Shown here one piece after another: positions 26,665 to 36,268 of a stretch of 64,000 nucleotides of DNA. Position 1 is the first letter of the stretch, and every line of letters starts with the position of its first letter. The stretch is taken from assembly GCF_000422425.1 (NCBI RefSeq), contig NZ_AULT01000022.1, positions 40,795 to 104,794 of the forward strand, written 5' to 3'. This stretch comes from Oceanospirillum beijerinckii DSM 7166. Its GTDB lineage: Bacteria > Pseudomonadota > Gammaproteobacteria > Pseudomonadales > Halomonadaceae. The notes below the pieces were generated by a model. It made no database searches. It was not told where the DNA came from and was given only the letters and a program-made list of their open reading frames with translations. The position numbers were made by a program, and so were the translations under genes.

Positions 26665-27483
26665 TCAGCCCTCTCCCAGACGCTTTTTAGTATAGATATC
26701 ATAACGACTGGATTTGCCTTCCAGTACATAACTTGGCTCAGGGCCAGCAATAATTGGAGCTTTCCGCGGACGCTTAACTACCACACGATGAGTCGCGATC
26801 TCCAACGCTTTTGCCAGTAGCTGATCATCATCGGTATCCATCCCCACCAATTGATGAAAGAGCTTCATCTCTTTTTTGATCTCAGCACTTTTTTCCCGTG
26901 CCGGAAACATGGGGTCAACATAGACAACTTGAGGGTTAAAGCCCGTTTCCTCAACTACCCTGGCCAGATTCTCAATGGAGTTGCCCGGCTCCAGACGCAT
27001 ATGCTGGGTCACCTCAACCGCATCAGAATCCTCTGCGGCCCGATCCAGACCATCCTGTAATAGTGCTGCAACCACAGGATGGCGTTCCAGCAGTAACATC
27101 TCACAGCCTAATCCAGCCAACACAAAGGCATCCCCACCCAAACCGGCCGTCACATCAACAACAGAAGGTTTAACGCCTGATTTCATGCCGACCGCTTTAG
27201 CGATCATCTGCCCTTTACCACCACCAAACTGGCGTCGATGGGCAGACTTACCGGAAACAAAGTTAACCTGAATCGGCTTAGGGGCTTTTTTTCCGGTTTC
27301 ACCCAGGCTCAGGCCATTTGAGCCCACGATCAAAACTAAGTCTCCAGTCGTCCGAGGAAGCTCGGAGCAGAGTTTCAGATCAAGATGCTCAGGTAAACAT
27401 CCTTTTAGTTGCTCAAACCAGAACTCTTGCAGGGATTGGTAGTCAGCGCTTTCCGCCCACAACCAAAGAGGTATTGTTGTCAT
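26665..27483 (-). CDS. rsmJ: 16S rRNA (guanine-1516-N2)-methyltransferase RsmJ
   Basis: A 272-residue class I SAM-dependent methyltransferase. The SAM motif [20 protein letters not shown] (~112-132) and [14 protein letters not shown] are diagnostic of RsmJ (YhiQ), and the catalytic region contains [19 protein letters not shown] and VVKRPRKAP. It methylates G1516 of 16S rRNA. It starts 3 bp after the stop of uppP on the same strand, which suggests co-transcription. Its end faces the GvpU-family terminator. Confidence 0.95.
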   Translation of the reverse strand: MTTIPLWLWAESADYQSLQEFWFEQLKGCLPEHLDLKLCSELPRTTGDLVLIVGSNGLSLGETGKKAPKPIQVNFVSGKSAHRRQFGGGKGQMIAKAVGMKSGVKPSVVDVTAGLGGDAFVLAGLGCEMLLLERHPVVAALLQDGLDRAAEDSDAVEVTQHMRLEPGNSIENLARVVEETGFNPQVVYVDPMFPAREKSAEIKKEMKLFHQLVGMDTDDDQLLAKALEIATHRVVVKRPRKAPIIAGPEPSYVLEGKSSRYDIYTKKRLGEG

Positions 27484-27486
27484 CAG

Positions 27487-28284
27487 TTACACCACAAACA
27501 CAATCAGTGCGATACCTAATACCATACGGTACAGTACAAACGGCAACATGCCGACCCGATCCAATAAACGCAAAAAAAGATGAATACAGGCCAGCGCCGA
27601 GACAAAAGCAATAACACCACCAACCAATGTATGGCTAATTTGAGCCTCAGAGCCCACCTGATAGAGTTCCACAGTCTTTAGCAGGCCTGCAGCCAGAATT
27701 AAAGGAATGGATAACAGAAAGCTAAAACGAGCGGCTGCTTGTCGGGTCAGCCCCAGCAGCAAACCCGCTGTAATCGTAATACCTGAACGTGAAGTTCCTG
27801 GTATCAAAGCCAGCGCCTGAGCCAAACCGATCCATACGGCATCACGCATTCCCATTTCACCCTCACCACGGCTCTGTCGACCAGCTTTATCACTCCACCA
27901 TAGCAATACACCAAATACCAGCGTCGTAATCGCAATAACCAGTGCAGACCTCAGGTGCAGTTCAATCAGATCCCCTAACAGGATACCGGCCAGGCCTGCA
28001 GGAATCGTTGCTACGATAACGGCCCAGGCCATATAGCTTGCCTGACTATGCTGCCGTAGGAAAACACTACGGCACCAGGCCAGAATCATCTGACGCAGAT
28101 CTTGCTGGAAATAGAGCATTACAGCCATCAAAGTACCGACATGCACAGCTACATCAAAGGCTAACCCCTGATCCTGCCAGCCAAACACAATTGAAGGTAA
28201 AATCAGATGAGCTGAGCTGGAGATCGGCAAAAACTCCGTCAGCCCCTGAATCAACGCCAGAAAAGTAACCTGCAACCAATCCAT
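27487..28284 (-). CDS. uppP: Undecaprenyl-diphosphate phosphatase UppP (BacA family)
   Basis: A 265-residue polytopic inner-membrane phosphatase that recycles undecaprenyl pyrophosphate to the lipid carrier of peptidoglycan. It has both signature motifs: QGLTEFLPISSSAHL (residues 13-27) and PGTSRSG (~165), plus about seven to eight membrane segments. It lies between tsaB and rsmJ on the same strand. Known to affect bacitracin resistance. Confidence 0.96.
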   Translation of the reverse strand: MDWLQVTFLALIQGLTEFLPISSSAHLILPSIVFGWQDQGLAFDVAVHVGTLMAVMLYFQQDLRQMILAWCRSVFLRQHSQASYMAWAVIVATIPAGLAGILLGDLIELHLRSALVIAITTLVFGVLLWWSDKAGRQSRGEGEMGMRDAVWIGLAQALALIPGTSRSGITITAGLLLGLTRQAAARFSFLLSIPLILAAGLLKTVELYQVGSEAQISHTLVGGVIAFVSALACIHLFLRLLDRVGMLPFVLYRMVLGIALIVFVV

Positions 28285-28494
28285 TCTGTTCCCCTGATCA
28301 TCATCGAAGATGAACTATCAATGATGACTATTATCAATCCACTGCCCAGACAATCATGTTGAAAAACATGGCAGCCGTGCCGAAAAACTGAGAAGAAACC
28401 ATAAATGTTGTCAAAAAAACGTGAAGCCCCTATATCTCTCAGACCTGCCACATGATGTCTGACAACATCTCTCCCCTGCCTGGAATAAAGGTCG

Positions 28495-29226
28495 TTAAGT
28501 ATTACCCTGCTCAGACTTACCGTGTGGACCTTCACCCTTTTTAAACGCCACGTTATCACGCAGATAAACCGGGATCGCCTCTTCTGCGGCCACACGAACA
28601 CCCTGCAGCCAGTACAGCTCTGCCAAACGGGCAATATCTCCGGCTCGCGGCAACAGATCAGCGTTAGTCTGCTGCAATTGGCTTTGAATAATCGGTGAGA
28701 ATTGATCAAACAGCTGCCAACCGGACCCCACGCCAACCCAGTCCGCATCCTGCAACTCTTTGGGTAAATGTTGCAGATCCACTCGATCCGGCGCGCACAC
28801 CGCAGGCTCAGACAGACAGGTAAAACCATCGCCGTTCCAGTGATAAGCCGCCCAGTACACCTCACCCATACGAGCATCCAGCGCAGAAACGATATGACGG
28901 GAATAGGTCTCACGGTATTGGGTAAAAGCCATGGTTTCCAGCGTGGTCACAGGTACAACGGGCAGGTCAGCACCAAACGCCAGGCCCTGAACTACACCGG
29001 TCGCAATACGCAAGCCAGTAAAAGAGCCTGGGCCATTTGCAAAAGCAATTGCATCCAGCTGTTTTAACGACACACCGGCATTGGCCAGTATCTCCTGCAC
29101 CATAGGTAGCAGCAGCTGAGTGTGTTTACGAGGAAGCAGTCTGAAATCTTCGACCACTTCATCATTCAGTTTTAAAGCCACGGAACAGGCTTCAGTGGAA
29201 GTATCCAGAGACAGGATGCGCGCCAT
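28495..29226 (-). CDS. tsaB: tRNA threonylcarbamoyladenosine biosynthesis protein TsaB
   Basis: Start set at the ATG at 29226 (MARILSLDTSTEACSVAL); the frame runs on to 29268 without good support. The ~243-residue actin-like ATPase-fold protein has the N-terminal LSLDTSTEACSVAL and the FANGPGSFTGLRIATGVVQG motif of TsaB (YeaZ). It forms the TsaBDE complex that installs t6A at A37 of ANN-decoding tRNAs. It follows the ATP-grasp gene of the 29.3-32.7 kb operon and precedes uppP after a 210-bp gap. Confidence 0.94.
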   Translation of the reverse strand: MARILSLDTSTEACSVALKLNDEVVEDFRLLPRKHTQLLLPMVQEILANAGVSLKQLDAIAFANGPGSFTGLRIATGVVQGLAFGADLPVVPVTTLETMAFTQYRETYSRHIVSALDARMGEVYWAAYHWNGDGFTCLSEPAVCAPDRVDLQHLPKELQDADWVGVGSGWQLFDQFSPIIQSQLQQTNADLLPRAGDIARLAELYWLQGVRVAAEEAIPVYLRDNVAFKKGEGPHGKSEQGNT

Positions 29227-29312
29227 AATCGCTAGTACCCAATAATTAAAAGAGCTGATTATACGCATGTCGTCAGCAGGAAGAAATCATCCTGTCAGGA
29301 ACAGAAAGACCT

Positions 29313-30305
29313 TTAGAAACAAGCCTCGCGCAGAAAGTGCTGCTGACTGAAAGAGACCCGCTCCTGAAGAGAGAGCACGGTGAGCTGTCCTGAGTCCAAC
29401 TGTTGCTCGATATATTTTAAACGGGGTAGCAGACCGCAGGCATTGGCGATCTGAATCGCTAAGCCGGGACGGGCATTCAGTTCCAGAATCATAGGTCCCC
29501 GTGTTTTATCCAACACAATATCGGTCCCGACATAACCCAGCCGGGTCATCTCCCAGGCACTGGAGGCCAGTTGCAATAACTCTGTCCAGTTATCCACCTG
29601 TAAAGTGCTTAAATCCGCTTGAGTATCGGGGTGATGCCGAATGGGATGGTCAAACTGTACAGCATTAACGGCACGGCCTGATGCAATATCCAACCCAACC
29701 CCAACGGCACCCTGGTGCAGATTGGCTTTGCCATCTGAAGCCGCTGTCGAACAGCGCATCATCGCCATCACAGGAAAGCCATGAAAAACCACCACGCGGA
29801 TATCAGGCACCCCTTCGTAACTGAATTTCAGCAGACGGTCATCAAACTCAATCAGGCTCTCAATCAACGCCACATCGTTTTTGCCACCCAGAGAAAACAA
29901 CCCCGCCAGAATATTACTGACATGGCGTTCAAGATCAGCACTGGAGACTTCAGCCCCGGACGGCTTGAAAAAACGCCCGTCATCCTGATGGGTAATCACC
30001 ATAATGCCCTTGCCGCCTGAACCCTGAGCGGGCTTAATCACAAAACCAGACGCCCGAGGTATCAGCTTCTTTAACTGGCGCACTTCAGCCTGATTGTGAA
30101 TCACTCCAATCAATTCAGGTACCTTGGCCCCGGCCTGAAGAGCAATCTGCTTTGTTTTTAGCTTATTATCCACCAGGGGGTAGAGCCTGCGATCATTATA
30201 ACGACCGATATAACTGTGATTGCGCTGATTCATACCCAGCACGCCCTTTTGGGAGAGCTTTGAGGGCATTCGCAACCACTGCAACCAGTTGGCTTGTAAC
30301 ATCAT
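29313..30305 (-). CDS. ATP-grasp protein, RimK-related alpha-L-glutamate ligase homologue
   Basis: A 330-residue ATP-grasp protein: lid/ATP-binding stretch FVIKPAQGSGGKGIMVI (~100-117), EFDDRLLKFSYEGVPDIRVV and the metal-binding MILELNARPGLAIQIAN near residue 275. It belongs to the family often labelled alpha-L-glutamate ligase-like protein, which is always found beside a 7TM transglutaminase-like membrane protein. It overlaps the preceding gene by 4 bases (ATGA, 30302-30305), so the pair is translationally coupled. Amide-bond formation on an unknown peptide or polymer is inferred. Confidence 0.88.
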   Translation of the reverse strand: MMLQANWLQWLRMPSKLSQKGVLGMNQRNHSYIGRYNDRRLYPLVDNKLKTKQIALQAGAKVPELIGVIHNQAEVRQLKKLIPRASGFVIKPAQGSGGKGIMVITHQDDGRFFKPSGAEVSSADLERHVSNILAGLFSLGGKNDVALIESLIEFDDRLLKFSYEGVPDIRVVVFHGFPVMAMMRCSTAASDGKANLHQGAVGVGLDIASGRAVNAVQFDHPIRHHPDTQADLSTLQVDNWTELLQLASSAWEMTRLGYVGTDIVLDKTRGPMILELNARPGLAIQIANACGLLPRLKYIEQQLDSGQLTVLSLQERVSFSQQHFLREACF

Positions 30306-31816
30306 CGCACCTCCGCCAGAGGGCGAAAGCGGCGCAGTTCCGTTAAGCGATAACCGGTGTAGTTCCCCAGGAGTAAAATAATCGCCAGAATCACTAACTG
30401 CAGCCCGACAAAATTAAAGGTCAAATGCGACACCAGTTCATGGGTCATCGCCAGATAGACCAGTACAGCCGTCAGTAGGGAGCCACCGCCCTGAACCAAC
30501 ACCTCTTTCGGGCCTTCTTCCTCCCATAGCACCGACATACGTTCAATGGTCCAGGACAAGATAATCATCGGGAAGAAGGTAATGCTTAAACCTTCAACCA
30601 AACCTACACGATACGCGATCACCGCCAATACTGAGATCATCAGTATCACCGCAATAATGACTGCCGATATCCTAGCCACCAGCAGCAGATTCAAGTGCGA
30701 CAGATAGCTGCGAATCAACAAGCCCGTGCCCACAATCACCAGAAAGCCGACAATGCCAGTGAGCAGCTGCGTTTGCACAAAAGCCACCGCAATCAGCACC
30801 GGCATAAAGGTGCCCGAAGTTTTTATGCCCACGATAATGCGCAGAAACACCACAATCAGCGCGCCTACCGGTATCAGCATGATGGTTTTAAACATCGCCT
30901 GCTCTTCTACCGGCAGGCTGTGTATTGAGAAGTTAAGCAGATCTTCAGCCTGCACCTTTTCCCAGGTCGCCTGACTGGCGGGAATATCCTGCTCCAGCAT
31001 TGAGAAAGAAATATCAGAGTGACGTCCACCCACCACATCCAGTAACGCCTGATAACTTTTCCCCCAAACCAGGAGTCTGTTATTCTGCCCGGCTTTACCG
31101 GTCACAGGGTCAAAGAGTAACCAGCGCCCGGTCTGCTCGGACCAAAGCTCAACCATAGGAGTCATGGACTGTCGTCGACGGCCGTCTTTTAATGCCAGTA
31201 CGGGTACCACCCTGGCTGTCACGCCCTGCATCGCCAGCAGCGCGACCAAAGCCTGTTCACGTCGGATAGAATTGAGCAACAAAGCCGCATTCTGATTACT
31301 TTGATCATTAAACTGCATCACCAAAGCGCGGGCCAGAGTGACGGTATCCGCTGAGCGGCGATGGGCTTCTTCCAGTAAGGCGAGGGCCGCCGTTTGTCGC
31401 TGAGGCTCAAAGACCACAGGCTGTAACGGCGCATCAGGTGGGAGAGTATTAATTGCGGCCTGAGGATCTACCAGGAAACGGGCCTTATAGTAGATCAACT
31501 GCTCTTCACTGGCGCTGCGTATACTCCATTGCGCTGACCGTTCACCATCCTCCTCAACCATGGCAAAACCATAACCCTGGGAAGCGGTTGATTCATCGAT
31601 CAATGTAAAACCAGCCTGAGTATCCGGGGCCTGCATCACCACATTGACCGGATCACCCTGAGCTATAAACTTAATACGCGCCTCAACAACCCACTGCTCG
31701 CGGGTTTCTTCGGGTGTCCAGGGCACACTATACACATCATGTCGGTAAATGCTGAGTCCAATTCCCACAACCAATAGCAGTAAAATCAGCAGATAAAATG
31801 GAATCCGGCGCGTCAT
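30302..31816 (-). CDS. Inactive transglutaminase-like periplasmic domain fused to a 7TM domain
   Basis: A 504-residue inner-membrane protein: one N-terminal membrane segment (~5-25), a periplasmic region with a transglutaminase-like fold (~150-290; the usual Cys-His-Asp triad is not apparent), then about seven membrane helices from residue ~315 to 490. This is the Pfam pair described as inactive transglutaminase fused to 7 transmembrane helices (Transglut_i_TM and 7TM_transglut). Its ATG overlaps the stop of the upstream protease-like gene by one base (TGATG) and its stop overlaps the ligase start. Likely scaffold or transporter for the product of the operon; function undefined. Confidence 0.88.
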   Translation of the reverse strand: MTRRIPFYLLILLLLVVGIGLSIYRHDVYSVPWTPEETREQWVVEARIKFIAQGDPVNVVMQAPDTQAGFTLIDESTASQGYGFAMVEEDGERSAQWSIRSASEEQLIYYKARFLVDPQAAINTLPPDAPLQPVVFEPQRQTAALALLEEAHRRSADTVTLARALVMQFNDQSNQNAALLLNSIRREQALVALLAMQGVTARVVPVLALKDGRRRQSMTPMVELWSEQTGRWLLFDPVTGKAGQNNRLLVWGKSYQALLDVVGGRHSDISFSMLEQDIPASQATWEKVQAEDLLNFSIHSLPVEEQAMFKTIMLIPVGALIVVFLRIIVGIKTSGTFMPVLIAVAFVQTQLLTGIVGFLVIVGTGLLIRSYLSHLNLLLVARISAVIIAVILMISVLAVIAYRVGLVEGLSITFFPMIILSWTIERMSVLWEEEGPKEVLVQGGGSLLTAVLVYLAMTHELVSHLTFNFVGLQLVILAIILLLGNYTGYRLTELRRFRPLAEVR

Positions 31817-32688
31817 CAGTTCATGTCTCCAGAATGATTCGTAGAGAGCTTTTGAGAGTGCTTTTGAGAGAGCTCAGCCGAACTGTCCACTGCCGGTTTT
31901 GCGCTATTGCGCTTAGCGCTGTTTTCGGTGCGTGCTTTACCCTGAATATAAGATCGTCCCACATCAATCAGCGCAATATCTTTGAAAAACTCGCGGCCCA
32001 TCAACAACGGATAACGCATGTTGCGCCGGTCTGAGAGTGTAAACTCAACCTTCTGCCTTAACTTACCCACCTGAATCCACAGCTCAACAACAGCTCGCTT
32101 CTCGGGGGTTTCAGAGGAAGCTTGCTGGATCTGAGCCCAACGTAATATCGGCGCCTCCACAGTAAAGGACTGCTTGCGGGTCGTTAAATCAAAACGAATC
32201 CACTTCTCGCCATTGCGCTCAAATTGCACTTGATTAACAGCACTAATGGAAGAAGTCGTCGCTCCGGTGTCGATACGAGCTTTAAGGTGTTGATCTATGT
32301 TATCGATCCAAACCCATTCCCGACTGCCCAGAATCACCTTATCACGGTCCTGACTCAGCTTTTCTGCCACCATGGACCGAGGCATTTCTTCAGCCTGAGC
32401 CATAAGTTGAGTCTGTTGCAGCTGGGTTAACTGACTCAGCACTTCAGCATTATGCTTTTGTACTTTAGCGATCTGACGCTGCAGTTTCTCCAACTCCAGA
32501 CGCAGGGCATGGGTTTCCTCCTTATTCTGGCGTACAGAAAGCATCAGAGGCTCGACATGAGTCGTTAAATCAGAGCGAAACTGCCTGAGTTCAGTTAATG
32601 TTTCCTGCTGATGACGTACCTGGGACATACATCCGGCAAGCCATAGAGAGGTCAGTAAAATAATCCACCGGCTAATCAAAAAAGCCAC
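31816..32688 (-). CDS. Retropepsin-like aspartic protease lipoprotein (Zn_protease/DUF785 family)
   Basis: A 290-residue lipoprotein: signal peptide with lipobox LAGC (Cys ~20), a long coiled coil (~25-95) and an aspartic-protease-like domain (~125-255) with the retropepsin motif RIDTGATTSSI (Asp ~139) and RRNMRYPLLMGREFF. The family has been called ATP-dependent zinc protease, but the DTGA motif points to a retropepsin fold. It is the first gene of the operon with the 7TM and ATP-grasp genes. The C-terminal ~35 residues are rich in Ser/Asn and look disordered. Confidence 0.88.
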   Translation of the reverse strand: MAFLISRWIILLTSLWLAGCMSQVRHQQETLTELRQFRSDLTTHVEPLMLSVRQNKEETHALRLELEKLQRQIAKVQKHNAEVLSQLTQLQQTQLMAQAEEMPRSMVAEKLSQDRDKVILGSREWVWIDNIDQHLKARIDTGATTSSISAVNQVQFERNGEKWIRFDLTTRKQSFTVEAPILRWAQIQQASSETPEKRAVVELWIQVGKLRQKVEFTLSDRRNMRYPLLMGREFFKDIALIDVGRSYIQGKARTENSAKRNSAKPAVDSSAELSQKHSQKLSTNHSGDMN

Positions 32689-32908
32689 CTTGATTGTCTA
32701 TCTGCTGAAAAAGCCGTCATTTTAGCTGGAGAGATAGCGAGTAAACATATTTAAATGTTAAGAAATGCAGTATTTTTTTAATCAAAACAATTGGTTATAG
32801 ATATATAAAAATAGTTCTTTTGCTTTATTTACAGAAATATCCTGCTTAAACAAGGTGTTAACAGAAAGAAGAAGGAACAGAAAGAAGGGGAAATAGAATG
32901 AGCACAGA

Positions 32909-32935
32909 AGCTTCACCAGCCAGGCCAGTGAAGCT
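32909..32935 (-). terminator. Hairpin downstream of the MCP gene
   Basis: AGCTTCAC (32909-32916) pairs with GTGAAGCT (32928-32935) around a GC-rich loop. On the minus strand a T/C-rich but discontinuous tail follows, so it may be a weak terminator. The rest of the 295-bp gap 32689-32983 is AT-rich with purine-rich GAAAGAAG repeats and promoter-like sequence for the retropepsin operon. Confidence 0.45.
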
Positions 32936-32983
32936 ATCAAGGGATTTATATCGTACTCAATAGACTCAACAGGTCTTTTAGCC

Positions 32984-34621
32984 TTAAACCCTGAACTGAC
33001 AAACCAGACCGTGCAGACTATCCGACTGCTGCGCCAGTTCGTGGCTGGCTTGGTTCACCTGCTCCGTTGCCGAAGCCGAACCGTTGGATATATCGACAAT
33101 ATTGACAACGCTTTGATTGATCTCTTCCGCTACAATCGACTGCTGTTCAGCGGCACTGGCGATCATATCATTCATTTCACGGATCGCTTCAACCGCTGTC
33201 ATGATGCTTTCCATCGCCTGGCCCGCGGCCGTCGCTTTCAGCTCTGTTTCCTCAGTAAAGGCCAGACTGGAGGCCATCACATCCACCACTTGCTGGGCAG
33301 CCCCTTGCAGGGTTTCCACCACCTGCTGAATCTCATCGGTACTCTCCTGTGTACGCTGGGCCAGCCCTCTCACCTCATCGGCCACAACCGCAAAACCTCG
33401 TCCATGCTCACCGGCACGGGCCGCTTCAATCGCAGCGTTTAGCGCTAACAGATTCGTTTGCTCTGCCACTGAGCGAATCACATCCAGTACCGAGCCAATA
33501 TTCTCACTGTCGCTGCGCAGCTGCTGGATAACATCGGAAGAGCTGCGAATATGGCCGGTCAAACTATGAATGGCACTGATGGCTGTCTGAGCCTGATTCT
33601 TACCTTCAATCGCCTGTTGATCCGCACGGTTGGCCGCCTGAGCGGCTTCTCCGGCACTCTGTGCCACCTGATGCACAGTAGCAGACATCTCATGAATCGC
33701 ACTGGCAACCTGATCGGTTTCCTTCGCCTGATGCTCAATGGTTCGACTGCTTTCTTTGGTAATTGATGACAGCTCTTCTGCGGCGGCGGAAACCGCCTCT
33801 GAAGCCTGCCCGGCTTTGATAATCACTAAATGAATGCGATTAACAAAGGTATTAAACGCCTGCGTTAACTCACTGATTTCATCTTTACCATTCACATCCA
33901 GTCGAGCAGTTAGATCGCCCTCTCCCTGACTGATCGACTGCATCGCCTGTACTGTTGCCCGCAGAGGCTGAGTAATACTGCGCGCCAGCAACCAAACAAC
34001 CACAGCCATTACCATCATCAGAGCCGCAGATATCAGAATAATCTTTTGTGCCTGTTGCCAGTAAACCGCTTCGATATCATCAATATAGACCCCCGTTGCA
34101 ATCGACCAGCCCCACTTTTTATACGCCAGAATATAGGCCATCTTAGGGACGTGCTGTGAATTACCCGGGCGGGTCCAGTAGTAACGGGAAGCGCTTTCCC
34201 CTTTCTGGGCCAGATCCTGTGTCATATTGCCCAAAAAGTAAGTGCCCTGAATATCCTGAGTGCCCGCAGCATTCTGTCCCACCAGAGAGGCTTTGAATGG
34301 GTGCATCAGATAGTTTCCCTGCAGGTCCATCAACCAGAAATAATCATCCAGGCCAAACCTCAGATCCGCAACACGTTTCAATGCCCGTTGCTGAGCCTCT
34401 TCCAGTGACAACTCTCCAACCTGAACCTGCTGATTCAGACTATCAAACAGCGAGGCCACAGACAGTGTCAGGTTTCTTAATTCAGCCACTTTCTGCTGCT
34501 CCATATTTTGTCGCTCCTGTTGCAACAAAATCACAATAAGCAGCGCCATACTGGCCACTGATAATAGAAGAATAAACCCGATACGCTGCTGAATACGAAA
34601 TCTACGAAAAACGTGTTGCAT
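32984..34621 (-). CDS. Methyl-accepting chemotaxis protein with single Cache (sCache_2) sensor
   Basis: A 545-residue chemoreceptor: TM1 (~12-34), periplasmic sCache_2-type domain (~35-190; [31 protein letters not shown]), TM2 (~193-214), HAMP (~215-268), then the long helical signalling domain with the hairpin [20 protein letters not shown] and the conserved methylation-region glutamines. It signals through CheA/CheW. No chemotaxis genes are adjacent, so it is an orphan receptor. Ligand unknown; sCache_2 domains commonly bind small organic acids. An FNR/Anr-type site lies 128 bp upstream. Confidence 0.94.
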   Translation of the reverse strand: MQHVFRRFRIQQRIGFILLLSVASMALLIVILLQQERQNMEQQKVAELRNLTLSVASLFDSLNQQVQVGELSLEEAQQRALKRVADLRFGLDDYFWLMDLQGNYLMHPFKASLVGQNAAGTQDIQGTYFLGNMTQDLAQKGESASRYYWTRPGNSQHVPKMAYILAYKKWGWSIATGVYIDDIEAVYWQQAQKIILISAALMMVMAVVVWLLARSITQPLRATVQAMQSISQGEGDLTARLDVNGKDEISELTQAFNTFVNRIHLVIIKAGQASEAVSAAAEELSSITKESSRTIEHQAKETDQVASAIHEMSATVHQVAQSAGEAAQAANRADQQAIEGKNQAQTAISAIHSLTGHIRSSSDVIQQLRSDSENIGSVLDVIRSVAEQTNLLALNAAIEAARAGEHGRGFAVVADEVRGLAQRTQESTDEIQQVVETLQGAAQQVVDVMASSLAFTEETELKATAAGQAMESIMTAVEAIREMNDMIASAAEQQSIVAEEINQSVVNIVDISNGSASATEQVNQASHELAQQSDSLHGLVCQFRV

Positions 34622-34748
34622 ATAGCCCTCATTAGTTAGCTAATTCACTTATGACTCCCTGGGCGATTAGCATTATTGTGGGGGCCCTGGGGTAAGAGGC
34701 CCTGATAATCAAGGCCTTACTCGATGGCGGGCTATTTAATAGATTTAT

Positions 34749-34762
34749 TTGACCTACATCAA
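34749..34762. promoter_or_regulatory. FNR/Anr-type site upstream of the chemoreceptor
   Basis: TTGACCTACATCAA (on the minus strand TTGATGTAGGTCAA) fits the TTGAT-N4-ATCAA consensus with one substitution. It lies in the 358-bp gap 34622-34979 about 128 bp before the MCP start, pointing to oxygen-dependent control. The rest of the gap contains the AT-rich upstream sequence and the HAD stub at 34832-34990. Confidence 0.5.
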
Positions 34763-34831
34763 TTAAATATTTCTTATATTATGTTTTGAAATGTAACTTC
34801 TGTAATGAATTGAAAGACTGCCATAAGAAAT

Positions 34832-34990
34832 TTAAGACCAATGTAGAATTGGCCACTGCTTTTCCTGTGCAATCTGGGCCAAGCTCGCTTCCGGCGAAAC
34901 CACAAAAGCCTCATCCGCCCATTGCAACAAGGGCAGATCATTGGCCGAATCAGAATAGTGGCCGCTAATATCAAGCGGCCTAAGTTTCAT
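34832..34990 (-). pseudogene. C-terminal stub of a HAD-IB phosphatase (phosphoserine phosphatase-like)
   Basis: The minus strand encodes HYSDSANDLPLLQWADEAFV, VSPEASLAQIAQEKQWPILHW and a stop, the unmistakable motif IV and C-terminus of HAD superfamily IB phosphatases (DSxxDxPLL, then an Asn/Ser-Pro and GWpil ending). The motifs I-III needed for activity are absent; the frame upstream runs into the unrelated 278-residue gene, whose stop lies at 34980-34982. The stub is therefore a broken gene whose 5' part has been lost by recombination or insertion. Confidence 0.75.
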
Positions 34991-35816
34991 GCTCCAGCAT
35001 TTTAAAGTCTTCACGCACCTGATCCATACCCCATTCGTTATTCAGGATATCAATAAACTCTTTCAGCACATGTTTATCTGCAGCCAATAAGAAGCTTTTA
35101 GTAAAGCGGATATCAGAGCTCTCTAACCACTTATTTTTTACTAATACCCAGAGATAATGCATCGCCTCTCGTGCGACACTTGTACGAATACATCCCAGAG
35201 TTGCAGGCTGACAGTTATAGAACTCACACTTCTTCAGTGACATCTCTATATATTCCCGCCAGTAGGTTCTGAATTTCAGACTATTTTTGGCATTTTTCTC
35301 ACACACGTCGGCCAGCTGTTTCAATGCCTGAGGGCACCCCTGTCGACCAATTTCAGCTAAGCAGCCTTCATAGTCAGTCAACTCAATTTTAGGAACTTTT
35401 GCGTTAATGTTAGGGATAGTCACTCTTTGCAAAGACTCGCAAAGAATCATTTCCTGAAAAAAATCCGGTTTCGAATGAGTATTCAGGCCTTCTTCGCCAG
35501 TAATGCGCTGAATAACCTCAGTAGCCTCATTCACACTTAAGACATAGACTAGCTTACGATCTAAAACATGGCACTCGACATTAGAAAGCTTATGTTTGAT
35601 CTGATGGATGACTAAGGTCGGGTTTCTCACTAATACGACATATTCTAATTCAAAACTCGAATCAAGCTTATTGTTTAGGCGTCTGATAGCTGATTGAGGT
35701 CGATATTCAGTACTGTGAAGAGCGATAGAACCGGGTGCTTTGCGGCAGGATAAAATGCAAATGTAGCCTGTACTCATGGCAGTGTGACCCTTGATCAAGT
35801 CAAAAATACCGTGCAT
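34980..35816 (-). CDS. Unknown protein with a degenerate GIY-YIG/T5orf172-like N-terminal region
   Basis: A 278-residue protein (or 265 from the ATG at 35777, MSTGYICILSC). Residues ~15-105 follow the order of a T5orf172/GIY-YIG nuclease domain: GYICIL at the start, RPQSAIRRLNN helix, FELEYVVLVRNP strand and a C-terminal HEATEVI-like helix, but the KIG lysine and the Glu of the usual REFF motif are not present (RKLVYVL instead). The rest (~130-278) is Cys-rich and unlike anything I know. A catalytic role is doubtful. It overlaps the HAD stub, is alone on its strand, and may be a mobile or transferred gene. Confidence 0.5.
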   Translation of the reverse strand: MHGIFDLIKGHTAMSTGYICILSCRKAPGSIALHSTEYRPQSAIRRLNNKLDSSFELEYVVLVRNPTLVIHQIKHKLSNVECHVLDRKLVYVLSVNEATEVIQRITGEEGLNTHSKPDFFQEMILCESLQRVTIPNINAKVPKIELTDYEGCLAEIGRQGCPQALKQLADVCEKNAKNSLKFRTYWREYIEMSLKKCEFYNCQPATLGCIRTSVAREAMHYLWVLVKNKWLESSDIRFTKSFLLAADKHVLKEFIDILNNEWGMDQVREDFKMLEHET

Positions 35817-36240
35817 TTTCTGGTAAATGCCCTGTGCCGTATCCCTACGAATACTCTTCCATTAGTTTGTTATTTTGCCTGGTGAGCAGCGGTAGAATGA
35901 AGCAACACATAAGCTCTCAGACATGCCTTACAACGTCATCTTTTTCATAATCCATCCCTAAAGTTAGCAGATGGATACTCCTTATGTTGTCGCGTTAACA
36001 TAAAAACACACAAAAATATCAAAGTCTGATAACAACACCAGGTTTTGAGTTAGCCTGAGGGATAGCGTCCTTATTTCTTAGTACATTAGAATCCAGCAAA
36101 AAGCCTGGTTACTAGACAGCCCCGTCAAATTCCTCTCTTGCCGGGTGAACATACCTGTCGTGCGGCACCAATAGACAAACGTAAAGAGTGTAAATTTCTT
36201 TCCCTCAAATGAGAGTTATTCGCAAAATAAACACCGCCAT

Positions 36241-36255
36241 TGAGAATCATTATCA
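36241..36255 (+). promoter_or_regulatory. Fur box upstream of the TonB receptor
   Basis: TGAGAATCATTATCA matches the 7-1-7 Fur consensus (TGATAATNATTATCA) at 13 of 14 positions, 14 bp before the start codon at 36269. The 450-bp gap 35817-36268 otherwise has AT-rich sequence with several short hairpins (e.g. CAGGTT/AGCCTG near 36050) and no gene. Confidence 0.85.
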
Positions 36256-36268
36256 GCAAGGTGTATTA

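Noticed and set aside
28251..28913. 220-codon frame overlapping tsaB and uppP
   Set aside because: Frame-shifted shadow of tsaB with Cys/Trp/Arg-rich composition and no known motif.
36040..36175. Cobalamin riboswitch upstream of the TonB receptor
   Set aside because: Segments such as AGAATCCAGC and CAGCCCCGTCAA recall parts of the core, but the invariant B12-box and GGGAA/CCCCGCAACTGT elements are not in place. A Fur box explains control adequately.
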